Assembly: GCF_964340395.1 (NCBI RefSeq)
Contig: NC_135552.1
Location: forward strand, 13,159,694 to 13,223,693
Origin: Glandiceps talaboti
Lineage: Eukaryota; Hemichordata; Enteropneusta; Spengelidae
Reading direction: 5' to 3'
DNA length: 64,000 bases
Position numbers and translations under genes: made by a program. Numbering within the stretch: the first letter of the stretch is position 1; each line of letters opens with the position of its first letter. The notes beneath the pieces were generated by a model that was given only the letters and a program-made list of their open reading frames with translations, had not been told where the DNA came from and searched no databases. Positions 48,401-58,161 of this stretch are shown here, piece by piece.

Positions 48401-49835
48401 TCAAAAATTACTTCCTATACCAGTAGATGGTTTATTTGATAAGATAGGAATTGATTTTGTGGGAAAGTTGCCCACTACAAAATCTGGAAATAGTTATATT
48501 TTGGTAATCACAGAATACCTTACCAAATTTTGTTGGGCTTTCCCAACAGCAAATTGCAAAGCCGAAACAGTTTCTCGAATATTGTTCGAACACATCTTCT
48601 GTCAATTTGGATTTCCAAATTCATTGTTGTCAGACCAAGGTTCTTCCTTTATGTCTCAAATTGTAACGGAATTATGTCGATATTTTGATGTTATTAAGCA
48701 ACGCAGCTCACCTTATATGCCTACTACGAACGGAAGTGTGGAATGCTTAAACAAATCAATAATAAATATGCTTAGCATATATGTAAACTGTCAAAGTTCA
48801 GACTGGGACACATATCTCCAATCTGTTCTATTTGCATATAGGGCAACCCCACATGAAGCAACTGGAATCACACCATTCTGTGCCCTATTTGGCACAGAAC
48901 CACGATTACCAGTTGATGCTGAAATTTTGCCAAGATTGGGTAAATCACGCAATATTCAGTATCATTTAGATGAATTAGCTCATGCTAGAAATCTTGCAAT
49001 ATCACTCGCAAAACAAAATATCCAGAAAGCTCAACACAAAATGAAAACATATTTTGATGCAAAAAAAGCACATGATCACAGATTCAAAGTGGGTGATGTC
49101 GTATATCTACATCACCCAGCAGTCAAATTGGGTCGAACACCTAAATTTCACCACCCTTTTCGTGGGCCATTTCGAATAATCGAACAAGTTTCACCAGTAA
49201 ATTTCAAGTTGGAATACATAACAGGTGATAAGAAATATCCTAAGCTAATCCATGCAAATCGTTTAAAGCATGCACGCTTAAGACCTCCACAATTCCTAAG
49301 TGACAACAATAATACAACTACATTAACAGCCAGCGAAGCTCCTCTCAGGGATAATAGCAACTCTGCCACTAACAACAATAATATCACATCAAACACTGAT
49401 AAAAATAATAGAAGACAAACAACTATGACGGACTACCACATGAACTCAGAAACTGAATATTATTCGTGTTCGGAAACAACTTCAAATCAACACACCAACA
49501 GTCCTAGAGGACAATCGTGGAGAAAAAATATCCGCAATAGAGCTGAGTTAAGACGGGAAAAACGGTATACCCACCAAAATCAGACTGATGACAGTTCTGA
49601 TGCAATTACAAATACATTAACCGCTGAAAATGATCAAACGTTTTATAACGTTCAAAAAATCATCCGTGGTAGGTACAAAAATGGTAAACTACAGTATTTA
49701 ATTAAATGGGAAGGTTATTCATCAGAGTTTAATAGTTGGGAACCTGTTGAAAACTTGAATCAATTAGCACTAAACATTCTCAAGGACCATCCTGTTTTTA
49801 TATCAGGTTCACGAACTTATAAACGTCATCTTTAA
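45444..49835 (+). CDS. pol: Pol polyprotein of element 2, with C-terminal chromodomain
   Basis: Open in the -1 frame from 45444. The first usable start-like codon is GTG 45474, but translation by frameshift from gag is far more likely. Positions below count from 45474. Protease: DSGA at 47-50. Reverse transcriptase: VLLVKKPSGSWRLVIDYREL, then LDMTSGFWQ and the catalytic YIDD at 475-478. RNase H: first Asp at 624 (YTDAS). Integrase: zinc finger H926, H933, C963, C966, and the catalytic triad D994, D1054, E1090 with the expected 35-residue spacing. A chromodomain at about 1391-1443 has KWEGY and SWEPVENL, the aromatic-cage pattern that in chromoviruses can steer integration to marked chromatin. 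No lesion seen. The protein matures into the enzymes that copy element RNA and insert the DNA. Confidence 0.95.
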   Translation, partial: SFLFKKRLRSVRNIKSKEPNMSHTPKLNSVKSADLKVQSNNLITIKIFNTAISALIDSGATINVVSTKLFEKIPQLKKFKIKRPKYKCIELPNNQQIPIQGYVKIPIRIENQLINVPVHLVKDIDRDLILGMEFLEQHKAIIDFAHKKLFIHANAVLRPAKKYVIPPRCECIISAKLRGSFPNGLIGTTTNMTSLHYLGIQVARVLASTYEGSVPIRLINTSNNEAILGRHIRLGTFRPLPDGTTLHDFDMTDTYLNNKTHPSQTNPSLEREEFHSLFDFTGQCSNLTNSQINDLQEVLWRNRRAFVDNSNTLGYCDIIKHTIDLEPNAKVKPKAPYRVSPDKREEISRQTNDLLRQNIIRRSKSPFSAPVLLVKKPSGSWRLVIDYRELNKVTIIYNHPLPNISDSLEMIGAQSPKYFSTLDMTSGFWQIALDEKDSHKTAFVTHDGKFEFKTLPQGLRNSSSSFQRSLEFILNQLQYKICISYIDDILIFATTFRQHLQNLDIVLGRLINANLKLSPRKCIFGKREVKFLGHILNENGISTDPKKVDAILKFPVPTKVSQLQSFLGCAGYYRRFIHNYSKIANPLHKLLAKSAKFIWTNDCQQAFDTLKKALTSKPILAFPRFNEEFLLYTDASAYSVGFILAQVQDGIERVISYGGRTLNPAQRNYTCTEREGLAVIHALTQCDIYLRGNKFTIITDHANLIYLFKMKTPSGRLARWVLKVQGYNYDILFRPGAKIPHADSLSRREYPPEKYQNSEITPTDTNNTNSDDINYTHNQSQLTMNEISNIPEIANLQLNTQEDILTDIRHLYDSSETDIMTDQLCNASTQSIDSNDTLTDHSEIDNTHTGINKLYNLQRQDKHLLPMINYLTNDGELPSDSKHAQKIIQSSDNFTILNGILYHYWSPTGKSAKAHNCIRQLVIPKSLQLYILRRVHDDVTAGHLGTSRTLQAIRLRYYWDTLIKDVTVYVASCVFCHSRKRGIRYRQKLLPIPVDGLFDKIGIDFVGKLPTTKSGNSYILVITEYLTKFCWAFPTANCKAETVSRILFEHIFCQFGFPNSLLSDQGSSFMSQIVTELCRYFDVIKQRSSPYMPTTNGSVECLNKSIINMLSIYVNCQSSDWDTYLQSVLFAYRATPHEATGITPFCALFGTEPRLPVDAEILPRLGKSRNIQYHLDELAHARNLAISLAKQNIQKAQHKMKTYFDAKKAHDHRFKVGDVVYLHHPAVKLGRTPKFHHPFRGPFRIIEQVSPVNFKLEYITGDKKYPKLIHANRLKHARLRPPQFLSDNNNTTTLTASEAPLRDNSNSATNNNNITSNTDKNNRRQTTMTDYHMNSETEYYSCSETTSNQHTNSPRGQSWRKNIRNRAELRREKRYTHQNQTDDSSDAITNTLTAENDQTFYNVQKIIRGRYKNGKLQYLIKWEGYSSEFNSWEPVENLNQLALNILKDHPVFISGSRTYKRHL
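45456..45462 (+). promoter_or_regulatory. -1 ribosomal frameshift site A AAA AAC
   Basis: The heptamer AAAAAAC lies in the correct phase: the gag codons are AAA and AAC. Two codons later gag ends (TAA 45466-45468). Slipping back one base enters the pol frame, which is open from 45444 onward. It matches the X XXY YYZ rule exactly. I did not work out a downstream pseudoknot. Confidence 0.8.
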
Positions 49836-50398
49836 GTATACACTTAAGGTCACTCAAAGACAATGACACAGTAAACCACCTGTTTGATCACTGCAATCCT
49901 TTACAACAAAAATTACCATATAGCATGTATAAATTTCTTATATTTGGTCATCAAATATCAAAAAATGTTTACCGTATGAGTCAATCACATTATTTAAAGT
50001 TCATGTTTAAGAGTGGTCATTTAGAAAACCCTCATGATTGATTCTGCAAGTTATACCTAATAAGGAATTAGATATAAATACAGCTGTGATTGTGTGAATA
50101 ATTGAACAGTCTGGCCAGACGATGTGTGTTAGGGGCCACAAGGGTACTTCTTAAGTGACCACTCAAAAAACAACTAGTTTTAATCACAAGAAATAGGTCC
50201 TCCAATTGTACTTTCTCATTTGTCACTGGTGTCACAAAACAATGTCACATTTCATTACCATATTGGGCTACAAATTTTTGACTAATGTACGGTAAATATT
50301 TTATACATGTCACTAGTGTTCCAACTTGCAATACACTTCCATTTCGATAACATTACTTTGAATGAACACTTCCTGTTTAAATATACTGAGGTTTCAAA
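49836..50398 (+). other. Pol-ORF3 intergenic region of element 2
   Basis: 563 bases without a gene. It contains the 12-bp palindrome GTCTGGCCAGAC within 50106-50121, kept with few changes in element 1 (17118-17133). It may carry signals for the downstream messenger RNA; no splice acceptor could be fixed. Confidence 0.5.
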
Positions 50399-51484
50399 AT
50401 GACTATTTGGCTTAACGAGGAACACGGAATATGGGCAATGGAAGCTCTGGATTGTAATTGTCTTCTACGAGAGGATTCATTTTATGAAGCTTTACGTCAA
50501 CATTGCGACCCAGCTGATTTAGAATTCTTACGTTTACAACGTATAGCTGCAACTCCTGCAAATGAAGACTACACACCCATTTTCGAGGATAGTGTTGAAA
50601 TCAGCCCACGGAATATTAAGTATCTTTATAATATGGATAAAGTAACATATCAAGGTATTATCAATGACCACGCAAATTTAGTCGAATATGCTTTAAAAAA
50701 TTATAATTTACATTTCCCTTCTAATCCTTATCTTCATTGGAAGACATATGTCACCGCCACGGCTATAGAGCACTCCAAGCTAAATAGTTTGAAGGTTATC
50801 TTAGCCTATTTTTCAAAAAATAATACTCCTTGGCATTCGCTGAGAATTGACGTGCTTTGTTATGCATTATTCATGTGCTATAATTATCGAAGTTTAGGTA
50901 CTTTTGGAAATCATGATGAAAAATTCCGTAAAGCACATGAAGTATTAATATATGTCATGTCATGTGTGCAGGCGCGCACAAAATTATCACAGGCTCTTTT
51001 CAATTCCATGCTTAAAGCTGAATCATTACAATCATATTTTGAACCCCTAATTCCATATTTTAACCAACCAGATGACTTGTTTGCTTTATGTGTCTTTAAG
51101 ATAAGAGACTGTATTTCTTTAGGAAGAAATCCAAAGTTTTATGGAGGTACCATCAAATTGTCACAATCAAAACGTGACGCCGGCCGTCTTGTATCACAAT
51201 TACCTCTCCCCAAAAGAATCCAACAAGCCATATTAGATTCACATGATATTTTTACCGCTACAACTTTTCCTACAAATCCGGATGAACCACATCGTTACAC
51301 TTATAAGTTCTACAATAGCCAATGTGGCAGATTCACTGAATATGAAAATTCTGAAGATCATGGTGAAAATTGTGATTGCTTAAATTTAACATCTTTGGAC
51401 AACATATATGTTACACCATATTATAACGCATATTTATTTCCACCAATTGATGACACATATTTATTTCCTCACAAAGGACAATAA
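50399..51484 (+). CDS. Unassigned accessory protein of element 2 (ORF3)
   Basis: 361 codons, ATG 50399 to TAA, between pol and env. I do not recognise it. It is rich in Leu, Tyr and Asn and looks mostly helical, with no signal peptide or membrane segment, so probably cytosolic or nuclear. Residues about 89-104 (NDHANLVEYALKNYNL) and 121-140 resemble ankyrin-type helix pairs, weakly. There are several Cys, some close together near the end (NCDCLN), and the tail repeats a YLFP motif. The frame is intact in an element that otherwise carries only standard genes, so it is likely used. It has no counterpart in element 1. It could be an accessory or regulatory protein; that is inference from position only. 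Confidence 0.75.
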   Translation: MTIWLNEEHGIWAMEALDCNCLLREDSFYEALRQHCDPADLEFLRLQRIAATPANEDYTPIFEDSVEISPRNIKYLYNMDKVTYQGIINDHANLVEYALKNYNLHFPSNPYLHWKTYVTATAIEHSKLNSLKVILAYFSKNNTPWHSLRIDVLCYALFMCYNYRSLGTFGNHDEKFRKAHEVLIYVMSCVQARTKLSQALFNSMLKAESLQSYFEPLIPYFNQPDDLFALCVFKIRDCISLGRNPKFYGGTIKLSQSKRDAGRLVSQLPLPKRIQQAILDSHDIFTATTFPTNPDEPHRYTYKFYNSQCGRFTEYENSEDHGENCDCLNLTSLDNIYVTPYYNAYLFPPIDDTYLFPHKGQ

Positions 51485-51701
51485 ACACTATTGACTAGAA
51501 TTTCGAACATCTCTCAAATTCTTCGTATACCTCACATAAATTGTTATCTCCATATCCGTCATGCTCTGACCTTATATGGTAAAATAACTTCTGACTATCC
51601 TCAGCCTCGCTTTCAAAATCACACAAGTAAATATTTCTTAAATATCTTACGTGGTCACATCATTAAATGATAACATTGATTAGCTCACTTCATCGATCAC
51701 C

Positions 51702-54254
51702 ATGGACCGGAGAACATTTCTGTTTACAATGCTAAAGGCAACAGTCTTCTTCTATGTCATGCTTTTTCCATTATTATATGCAAAAAGTGACTCGGATTAT
51801 GACTTCATGGCCACAGATGATGTACAACGTCTAAATTATGGTGTGATTTTCGAAAAGGTAGCAGTCATTGAAGCTTCTGCTAGCAGTTGGTCACTCACTA
51901 TAGCGGTTCCATGGCTGGATATACACGAGATTGTGAAAGTTACATCAACATTTCAGCATAAACAGGTGTGTCTTTTAAATATTACTGATGCTATGTGTGA
52001 TGAATTCTCTGCTTCCATCAAGACGTTAAACTATCGCATAAAGTACAAGCTGAAAGAGTTACGTCATTACTTAAATGAACTAGATCGACTTTCATCATTC
52101 AAGTATGGAAATAAGGGATTTGATAATGGTTATAATTCAGAACGAAAGACCAGGTCAATTTTGCCAATAATTGGGCAAATTTCTAAAACTCTATTTGGAA
52201 CAGCAACAACGAAAGATGTCTCGATTTTAGCACGTCATATTTCATCAGTTGAACAAGAACTAGCAAATCAACGTACAGGATTACGTCATTTTAGTGCTGA
52301 CCTGAGTTCCGTACTCAAGATTACAAATCGACGAATTGACAATTTGTGGTCTTCTGTCAATAACACTTTTTCAACGGTAGAACAATTGACTCTTGCAGTA
52401 GCAGACATTGAACGACTCCGATTACAAACACAGCGACAGGACCATAGTTATCATCTTTCAAATGATCAATTTCATCGTTATATGTTACTTTTAAATGCTC
52501 TGGATGATAGATCACGTACATTGGATGTTTTAATAGCCAAAGCTACAGAACGTTTAATTGGTATGCAAACCTTGCTGGAAGGCTATTTACCACCAGAATT
52601 TGTCTCTTCCAAACTTTTAGAAAATTCACTGCAAAAGTTACAAGACAACTTTCAGAAAAAATATTCACAATATCATTTGTGTCACGAAACCGCATCATAT
52701 TATCACCGTCAAAAAGGAGCTACTTTTTATAGAAACGGCCACAATATTTACATCAATATTCCAGTACCTTTATGTCGTCATTCATTGATTTTCGATGTAT
52801 TTAAGGTAATTCATTTGCCAATTCCTTCCTTTCCATCAGTAGCACAAAATACAAACGGAACTGCGATTTCACAATCTGTTACTGTCTTAAATAACTTGCC
52901 AAATTATTTTGCAATACAGCGAAATGGAGATTATTTTCTAGAAATGTCAACAGCTGAATTTCAAACATGTCAAGGTTTATCCATTCTTATTTGTCAACCA
53001 CTCACGATTTTGAAACCAGACTTACCATCATGTGCTCGTGCAGTATTATTGAATCAACATTCTAAAGTCTTGAAATGGTGTAATCCTCAAATAATTGTTC
53101 GTCACACAGGCATTCAAAGAGCCCAGGTGCTGCGAAATTCGCAAGTATTAATTCAGGGTTATTCATCAGATTGGCATCTTTCTTGTAATGATGCAATATT
53201 GCAGAAAATTGAAAAGTGTCATTTTTGTGTGATCACGATACCTTGCGGTTGTTTACTATTCTCAAAAAAATACTACATAGATACCTTGGGAAATAGTTGC
53301 CAACAAGATCATGATATCGTATATAGTCATACTTTGAATATTCCGGTTCTTATGTCTTTATATAGTACAGCCCTTCCTACTTTGAAATTATCTACCTTAA
53401 GCGACAATCCTACATCAGTTCAATTGCCAGATGTACAAATATTAGAGACTGAGTGGAAACAAACTTTAAGCACAGAAAACGATATCAAGATTGATTTGAA
53501 TCGTGCTGCCACTATGCTTCGTGATAATTCCAAAGTCTTTCTTACTCCTATGGATCAATTTCGGCAGGAGAACATAAACTTTAATGATGATCCATCAGTA
53601 TTTACAATGTTTCCAAATTCAATTTGGGTGACCCTAGCATTATCGTGTGTTAACTTGGCATTGTCCATATATCTGATGTGGAAAATGAGAAATTTTAGTA
53701 TAGCGTTGCAAATCTTATTGGCCAAAAGAGTTGAAGCGCAGGAAATTTCTTGGTTCATATCTACAAACCCATCCCCTACAAAACCATTTGAACCTCCACA
53801 TAACACCGATTATATTAAATATATTGTTGAGGCAATATGTATTTTTGCTCTCTGTATCATATTTATGATTACTTATAAGTACTGCCTACGTGCCATTAAA
53901 CAATATTGGCACAAACTGATGGTTAAGACAACGGCTTCTGAGGCCAGTCCAATTGATCATGAAATGCATGTCATCCCGATATTGCCTACTATTTCAGATC
54001 ATCCTCTGTGTGATTCTAGTAAGGACATGACCTCTTTGCCTAGTTGCACAATTCATGACAACCCTTTACAGGGCCCCTTCATTCATGAAGATGCTAGACT
54101 CGTAAACAGTAGATTAAGTGGTGTGACGACAGACATCCACGCTAGCAACGGTAACGACATTAGCCGACAGACTAGTGCAACTGCGACTCCACTTCAACCT
54201 CAAAACTCTATTCCGAAATGTGACCCCTTGAACTTGACATGGTTTACAATTTAA
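51702..54254 (+). CDS. env: Envelope glycoprotein, baculovirus F/errantivirus type
   Basis: 850 codons. A hydrophobic stretch at about 11-27 acts as signal peptide. At residues 148-151 is an R-x-x-R furin-type site (RKTR), followed at once by a hydrophobic fusion-peptide-like segment containing LFGT. This arrangement is typical of the F proteins of baculoviruses and the env of errantiviruses. A long heptad-like helical region follows (about 175-285), then a Cys-bearing ectodomain. There are two hydrophobic segments near the C-terminus, at about 641-660 and 708-727, where one is usual, then a tail of about 120 residues. It would sit in cell and particle membranes and mediate membrane fusion; this role is inferred from the layout. 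The frame is intact. Translated presumably from a spliced messenger RNA, whose acceptor I could not fix. Confidence 0.85.
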   Translation: MDRRTFLFTMLKATVFFYVMLFPLLYAKSDSDYDFMATDDVQRLNYGVIFEKVAVIEASASSWSLTIAVPWLDIHEIVKVTSTFQHKQVCLLNITDAMCDEFSASIKTLNYRIKYKLKELRHYLNELDRLSSFKYGNKGFDNGYNSERKTRSILPIIGQISKTLFGTATTKDVSILARHISSVEQELANQRTGLRHFSADLSSVLKITNRRIDNLWSSVNNTFSTVEQLTLAVADIERLRLQTQRQDHSYHLSNDQFHRYMLLLNALDDRSRTLDVLIAKATERLIGMQTLLEGYLPPEFVSSKLLENSLQKLQDNFQKKYSQYHLCHETASYYHRQKGATFYRNGHNIYINIPVPLCRHSLIFDVFKVIHLPIPSFPSVAQNTNGTAISQSVTVLNNLPNYFAIQRNGDYFLEMSTAEFQTCQGLSILICQPLTILKPDLPSCARAVLLNQHSKVLKWCNPQIIVRHTGIQRAQVLRNSQVLIQGYSSDWHLSCNDAILQKIEKCHFCVITIPCGCLLFSKKYYIDTLGNSCQQDHDIVYSHTLNIPVLMSLYSTALPTLKLSTLSDNPTSVQLPDVQILETEWKQTLSTENDIKIDLNRAATMLRDNSKVFLTPMDQFRQENINFNDDPSVFTMFPNSIWVTLALSCVNLALSIYLMWKMRNFSIALQILLAKRVEAQEISWFISTNPSPTKPFEPPHNTDYIKYIVEAICIFALCIIFMITYKYCLRAIKQYWHKLMVKTTASEASPIDHEMHVIPILPTISDHPLCDSSKDMTSLPSCTIHDNPLQGPFIHEDARLVNSRLSGVTTDIHASNGNDISRQTSATATPLQPQNSIPKCDPLNLTWFTI

Positions 54255-54885
54255 GGAACAATCGCTGGAATTTTGATGGTTAACAGTTATCAAATTAAAT
54301 GAACAATTAATTGTTTTAATGGTACCTATTTTATTTTGACGTCTAATTAAATTTAATTAAGGACTTTTAGTCTCTGAACATTGAGATAACTTTCACACTG
54401 AAAATTGAGAGACAGTTGTGATCTCAATACTTTAACTTTTAAATGTCTTTAAGGAACAAAGTTGTTGAGCTACTTTCAACTTTCACGTCATCATATTGAC
54501 GTTTCTTTTCAGTTCCTCAATATTATTATATGAAGACACAAACTTTTGAACTCTTAACATTTTCAACTCTAATTGTTGAAATGAATTTGAACTCTTAGAC
54601 TCTCGGACAGTTTTGAACTTTTACAAGTTCACATGAAACATTTTGACGATTTAAATTTTCAATTAAGAACAATTTTGCAACTCTTTTTGCCTTTTATAAT
54701 TAAGAATTATTTAAGATAATTAAGTTAATTAAGCTAAATAAGTGAATTTTGTGAACAAATTTTGATCGATATTACAAAACCTTTGTCTCACGACATCTCA
54801 ACAAACCCTTTTACCATTTCTTTGGCATTTAAGCTATCTTCACATTTCCGACTTTCCAAAATTTTACGGATTATCAGGTTTTTAC

Positions 54886-54926
<41 letters not shown>

Positions 54927-55147
54927 CCTTCTTTACTTTATATTTATCAAACTTTACTTGACTTGATGTATGATATAAACTATACGGGCTCGTCTGTCCT
55001 CAATAATCTCTTTGACAGTATGTGACCTTCATCTTTCGGTACCATCACTTTCGCTCTTCCCAATATTTTGTAACCTAAATTAGCTTCTCTTACAATTAGG
55101 CTGGTTACGTGTTTTGGGGACAAAACATATTTTGACGGGGGGAATGG
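54255..55147 (+). other. Noncoding 3' region of element 2
   Basis: AT-rich with an A36 run at 54889-54924 and no gene. Many short AATTAA and TTGAAC strings. The polypurine tract closes it. Confidence 0.6.
55135..55147 (+). promoter_or_regulatory. Polypurine tract of element 2
   Basis: A purine-rich stretch, GGGGGGAATGG with flanking bases, directly before the right LTR, where plus-strand DNA synthesis is primed in LTR elements. Confidence 0.6.
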
Positions 55148-55861
55148 TGTTACGAGTCACAAAATAAACATTTAAGATTTGATAATTCCTCTGTTGACAA
55201 AAGACACAAGTGATAAGGTCACATTGATTAATGAGACAGAGCCGGGTCAAGTAATGTTATTCTATCCTAATGAGTAGAGGTCACATGTCATCTTAGAGTG
55301 ATAAATTGTGTCCCAATTGAATCAACAGCTGTCTAGCTAGAATTATTTAGCACGGGTCAATAAACTGGCTATTGCTGAATTGAATTAATTATATTAATAA
55401 ACATTTACTAAATAAGGTTAAGAGAGAATCTTTTGTTGTAAACAATTTGTTTGTTAACCATATTTGTAATACGGAATGAACGATGTTTTAAATAAAAATG
55501 TTGATGACGTATGCGTTTGAAGTAGCTGTGGAATTCGCTATTCCGGAGACTAAGTCAGTTGGCGACTGAAGTGAAGAGCGATACCAGCGGGTTCTTGAGA
55601 AATTGTGAGCTGAGCTGAAATTACTTGAAAGAACTTTGACAATTAACTGTAATTGACTGGAACTGAGGCGAATAGCTCCCTATGCTGCAAATCGTATAAG
55701 TCATTCAACACAAAAGTAATATTTGTGTCCTTGTGAGTTTCTTCTTTTTACAGAGCACTGTTTCGTGAAATCGGTACCTCTCAGATTGCTATCCGGGCGA
55801 GTCCAAAGTTTACCGCTGAATACGGGTCAACGTTGCAGCTACCAAATTCAGCGTTGTAACA
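55148..55861 (+). repeat. 3' LTR of element 2 (714 bp)
   Basis: Right-hand copy of 43421-44134, with the same length and ends. Confidence 0.96.
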
Positions 55862-57260
55862 CAAGCTTTACAAAACCATGGTGAGGTGTGGATCAATGGT
55901 GACGGCATTGATGATTGTCTTGGCTTGAATTATATCTCTCAACTGTCCATACTATGTGTTTGAGTGAACAGAAAATTTAGCACTCGGGTGAAAAGGAAAT
56001 GTCAAACATTCTTGCAAATGTAAGTTTGTGGTTAGAGCTAGAAAAAAGGTCTTTATGCAATGGTTGTACAAAAAATGCTCTGTAATTATTATGTCTGTCG
56101 ATGGCATTTGCCTTAATATTCGTTAGCAAATCTTCGAACCACACTAAATCAACCCTTGGATAAAAAGGGACATTTATAATACATTTGGAAAAAAAATTCC
56201 AAAGCATACTGTCGTGTTTCCGAAGTTATAAAGCTGTTAAAGTGCAACAGTTCAATCTCCGATTCGCCAGCACGCGCTTCAGAGTCCACGCCCGCACAAA
56301 TTGCAGTGAGCCCAACGACGGTCTATACAGGACATTTCCCTCGTCCTTGCTTCATGACAGCTATAGTAATTATAACTTAGAGATTAAGTTCATGTAGTCT
56401 GAAACACACTGGTTTAATATACCAATATTGGCATTAATGTACATACAATCATTCCAACTTCTGACCATCATGTTGAATTTGGTGTATGTGCATGACCAGA
56501 AAAACAGAGCAGGTAGCTACACAAGCATGAATTAGAAAAGTAATGAATTAGAAGAACTGAATGCAGACACAAATACTCTAAATTGAAAATGGCGGTCGGA
56601 ACTTGGGATTGGTAAAGAGCCTGTACGGTAGTGACCCGTGACACAACGTGACGTATCCGTCAACACATAACAAAATTACATAACAAAACTACATAACAAC
56701 ACCTCACCCGCACATGCGCATCGAACGATTACTAAACTTAAAATCATTATTTATTATACATGACGATAATGTTGAAATGAACCATTCAAAGCACACCATC
56801 TCTTTTATCTCATTAGCATACCAAAACAAGACTTGTGAATGAATATATCACATATAAGCTCCTGTTTTTTTCAAACTATTAGTTCTAAACGCCGTATTCA
56901 TTTAATCAGTGTCCCATTGTGTTTTTACAAAGCTACTGACAAACGAGTTTACAACTCTTATGTCAAACACACGATAGACAACCAAACAACCAAACAAACA
57001 AACAAACAAAAAAACAAACAAAAAAACAAAAAAACAAAAAAACAAAAAAAACCAAACAAACAAATAAAGCTACATGACTAATGTGTTTACAATGAGGAAC
57101 AAGTTACCATTCGGCGTTTCTCGACAATCGTGTGTAATGTGAGTGATGTAAAATCATGAAATGAGTTTCCAGAACTTAATATTGAAATTTCCTTTACGTC
57201 CTGGAATAGCATTTTCCCTTTAACAATTATACTTCATCCAATAGTTAAGTCATTGTGATT

Positions 57261-57270
57261 TTGTTGTTGC

Positions 57271-57322
<52 letters not shown>
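57261..57322. repeat. (TTG)n microsatellite
   Basis: About 20 TTG units with a GCTG interruption at the left. Confidence 0.95.
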
Positions 57323-57440
57323 GATGTTTATGTGAATCAACATTTTGTATCATACAAGATTTTGTATCATACAAGATATTCTTTGGATTTTGATGTAATC
57401 AGGAAAGTTACATTTCTCACTGGTGGACTACTTACTCTAA

Positions 57441-57530
57441 ATAAACAAACAAACAAACAAACAAACAAACAAACAAACAAACAAACAAACAAAATAAATA
57501 AATAAACAAATAAACAAACAAACAAACAAG
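57441..57530. repeat. (AAAC)n microsatellite
   Basis: About 20 AAAC or AAAT units. Confidence 0.95.
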
Positions 57531-58106
57531 AAATAAATCATACGAAATGAACAAATTGCCTAATCATATCAGACAGAGAACACACTGTGAACGTAAGTAT
57601 TTTGGCTCGAAACTTATTTTAATTCATTTAGCTTGAAAACAATCTTTGCATCGAAATGAATCAGTCAGAGTAATTTTAACGACTGGATCCTGAATAACCA
57701 TGGGTACACATAATAAAGGCAGATTTATTTCAATTCAATACTTTTACTCACAAAAGTGATGTGGGTACAAGTACACCATAGTCAAAAAGAGTCTGCCAGC
57801 CGAAATGTATGTGGCGCCAAGATGTTGAAAACAATTGTCTTTCCGTTAAAATTTGTGTGCGCCAAAATAAATACATTCACAGTAATTAACCAGTAATAAA
57901 ATCGATTTCAAATTTCATCTAAAACTTAAGATATATTCTACACTTTCTCTTGCAATGACTGACTATGTATACACAATAGTAGCATTTACAGGTGCTCAGG
58001 GTTCTTCTTAAATCATTGTGAAATGAGGTGGATGTTGTCTTCCCTTTATAAGGTAATCAACTCGACCCTCCTGGAAAAAGAAACGATTCACATAAAACGT
58101 CCAGTT

Positions 58107-58108
<2 letters not shown>

Positions 58109-58158
<50 letters not shown>
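58109..58158. repeat. (AT)n microsatellite
   Basis: About 25 AT units. Confidence 0.95.

Positions 58159-58161
<3 letters not shown>

Larger units (their letters stand above)
43421..55861 (+). mobile_element. LTR element 2: complete Ty3/gypsy-type element with chromodomain and env
   Basis: A 12,441-bp insertion with two 714-bp LTRs (43421-44134 and 55148-55861) that look identical by eye and a 4-bp target duplication CAAG at 43417-43420 and 55862-55865. The LTR ends are TGTTAC and GTAACA, a perfect 6-bp inverted repeat. Internal order: primer site, gag, a -1 frameshift site, pol (protease, reverse transcriptase, RNase H, integrase, chromodomain), an unassigned 361-codon gene, env, an A36 tract, a polypurine tract. 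All four frames are open, so the copy appears intact and young. Gene order pol-RT-RH-IN places it in Ty3/gypsy (Metaviridae). A chromodomain and an envelope in one element is an unusual pairing. Confidence 0.95.
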
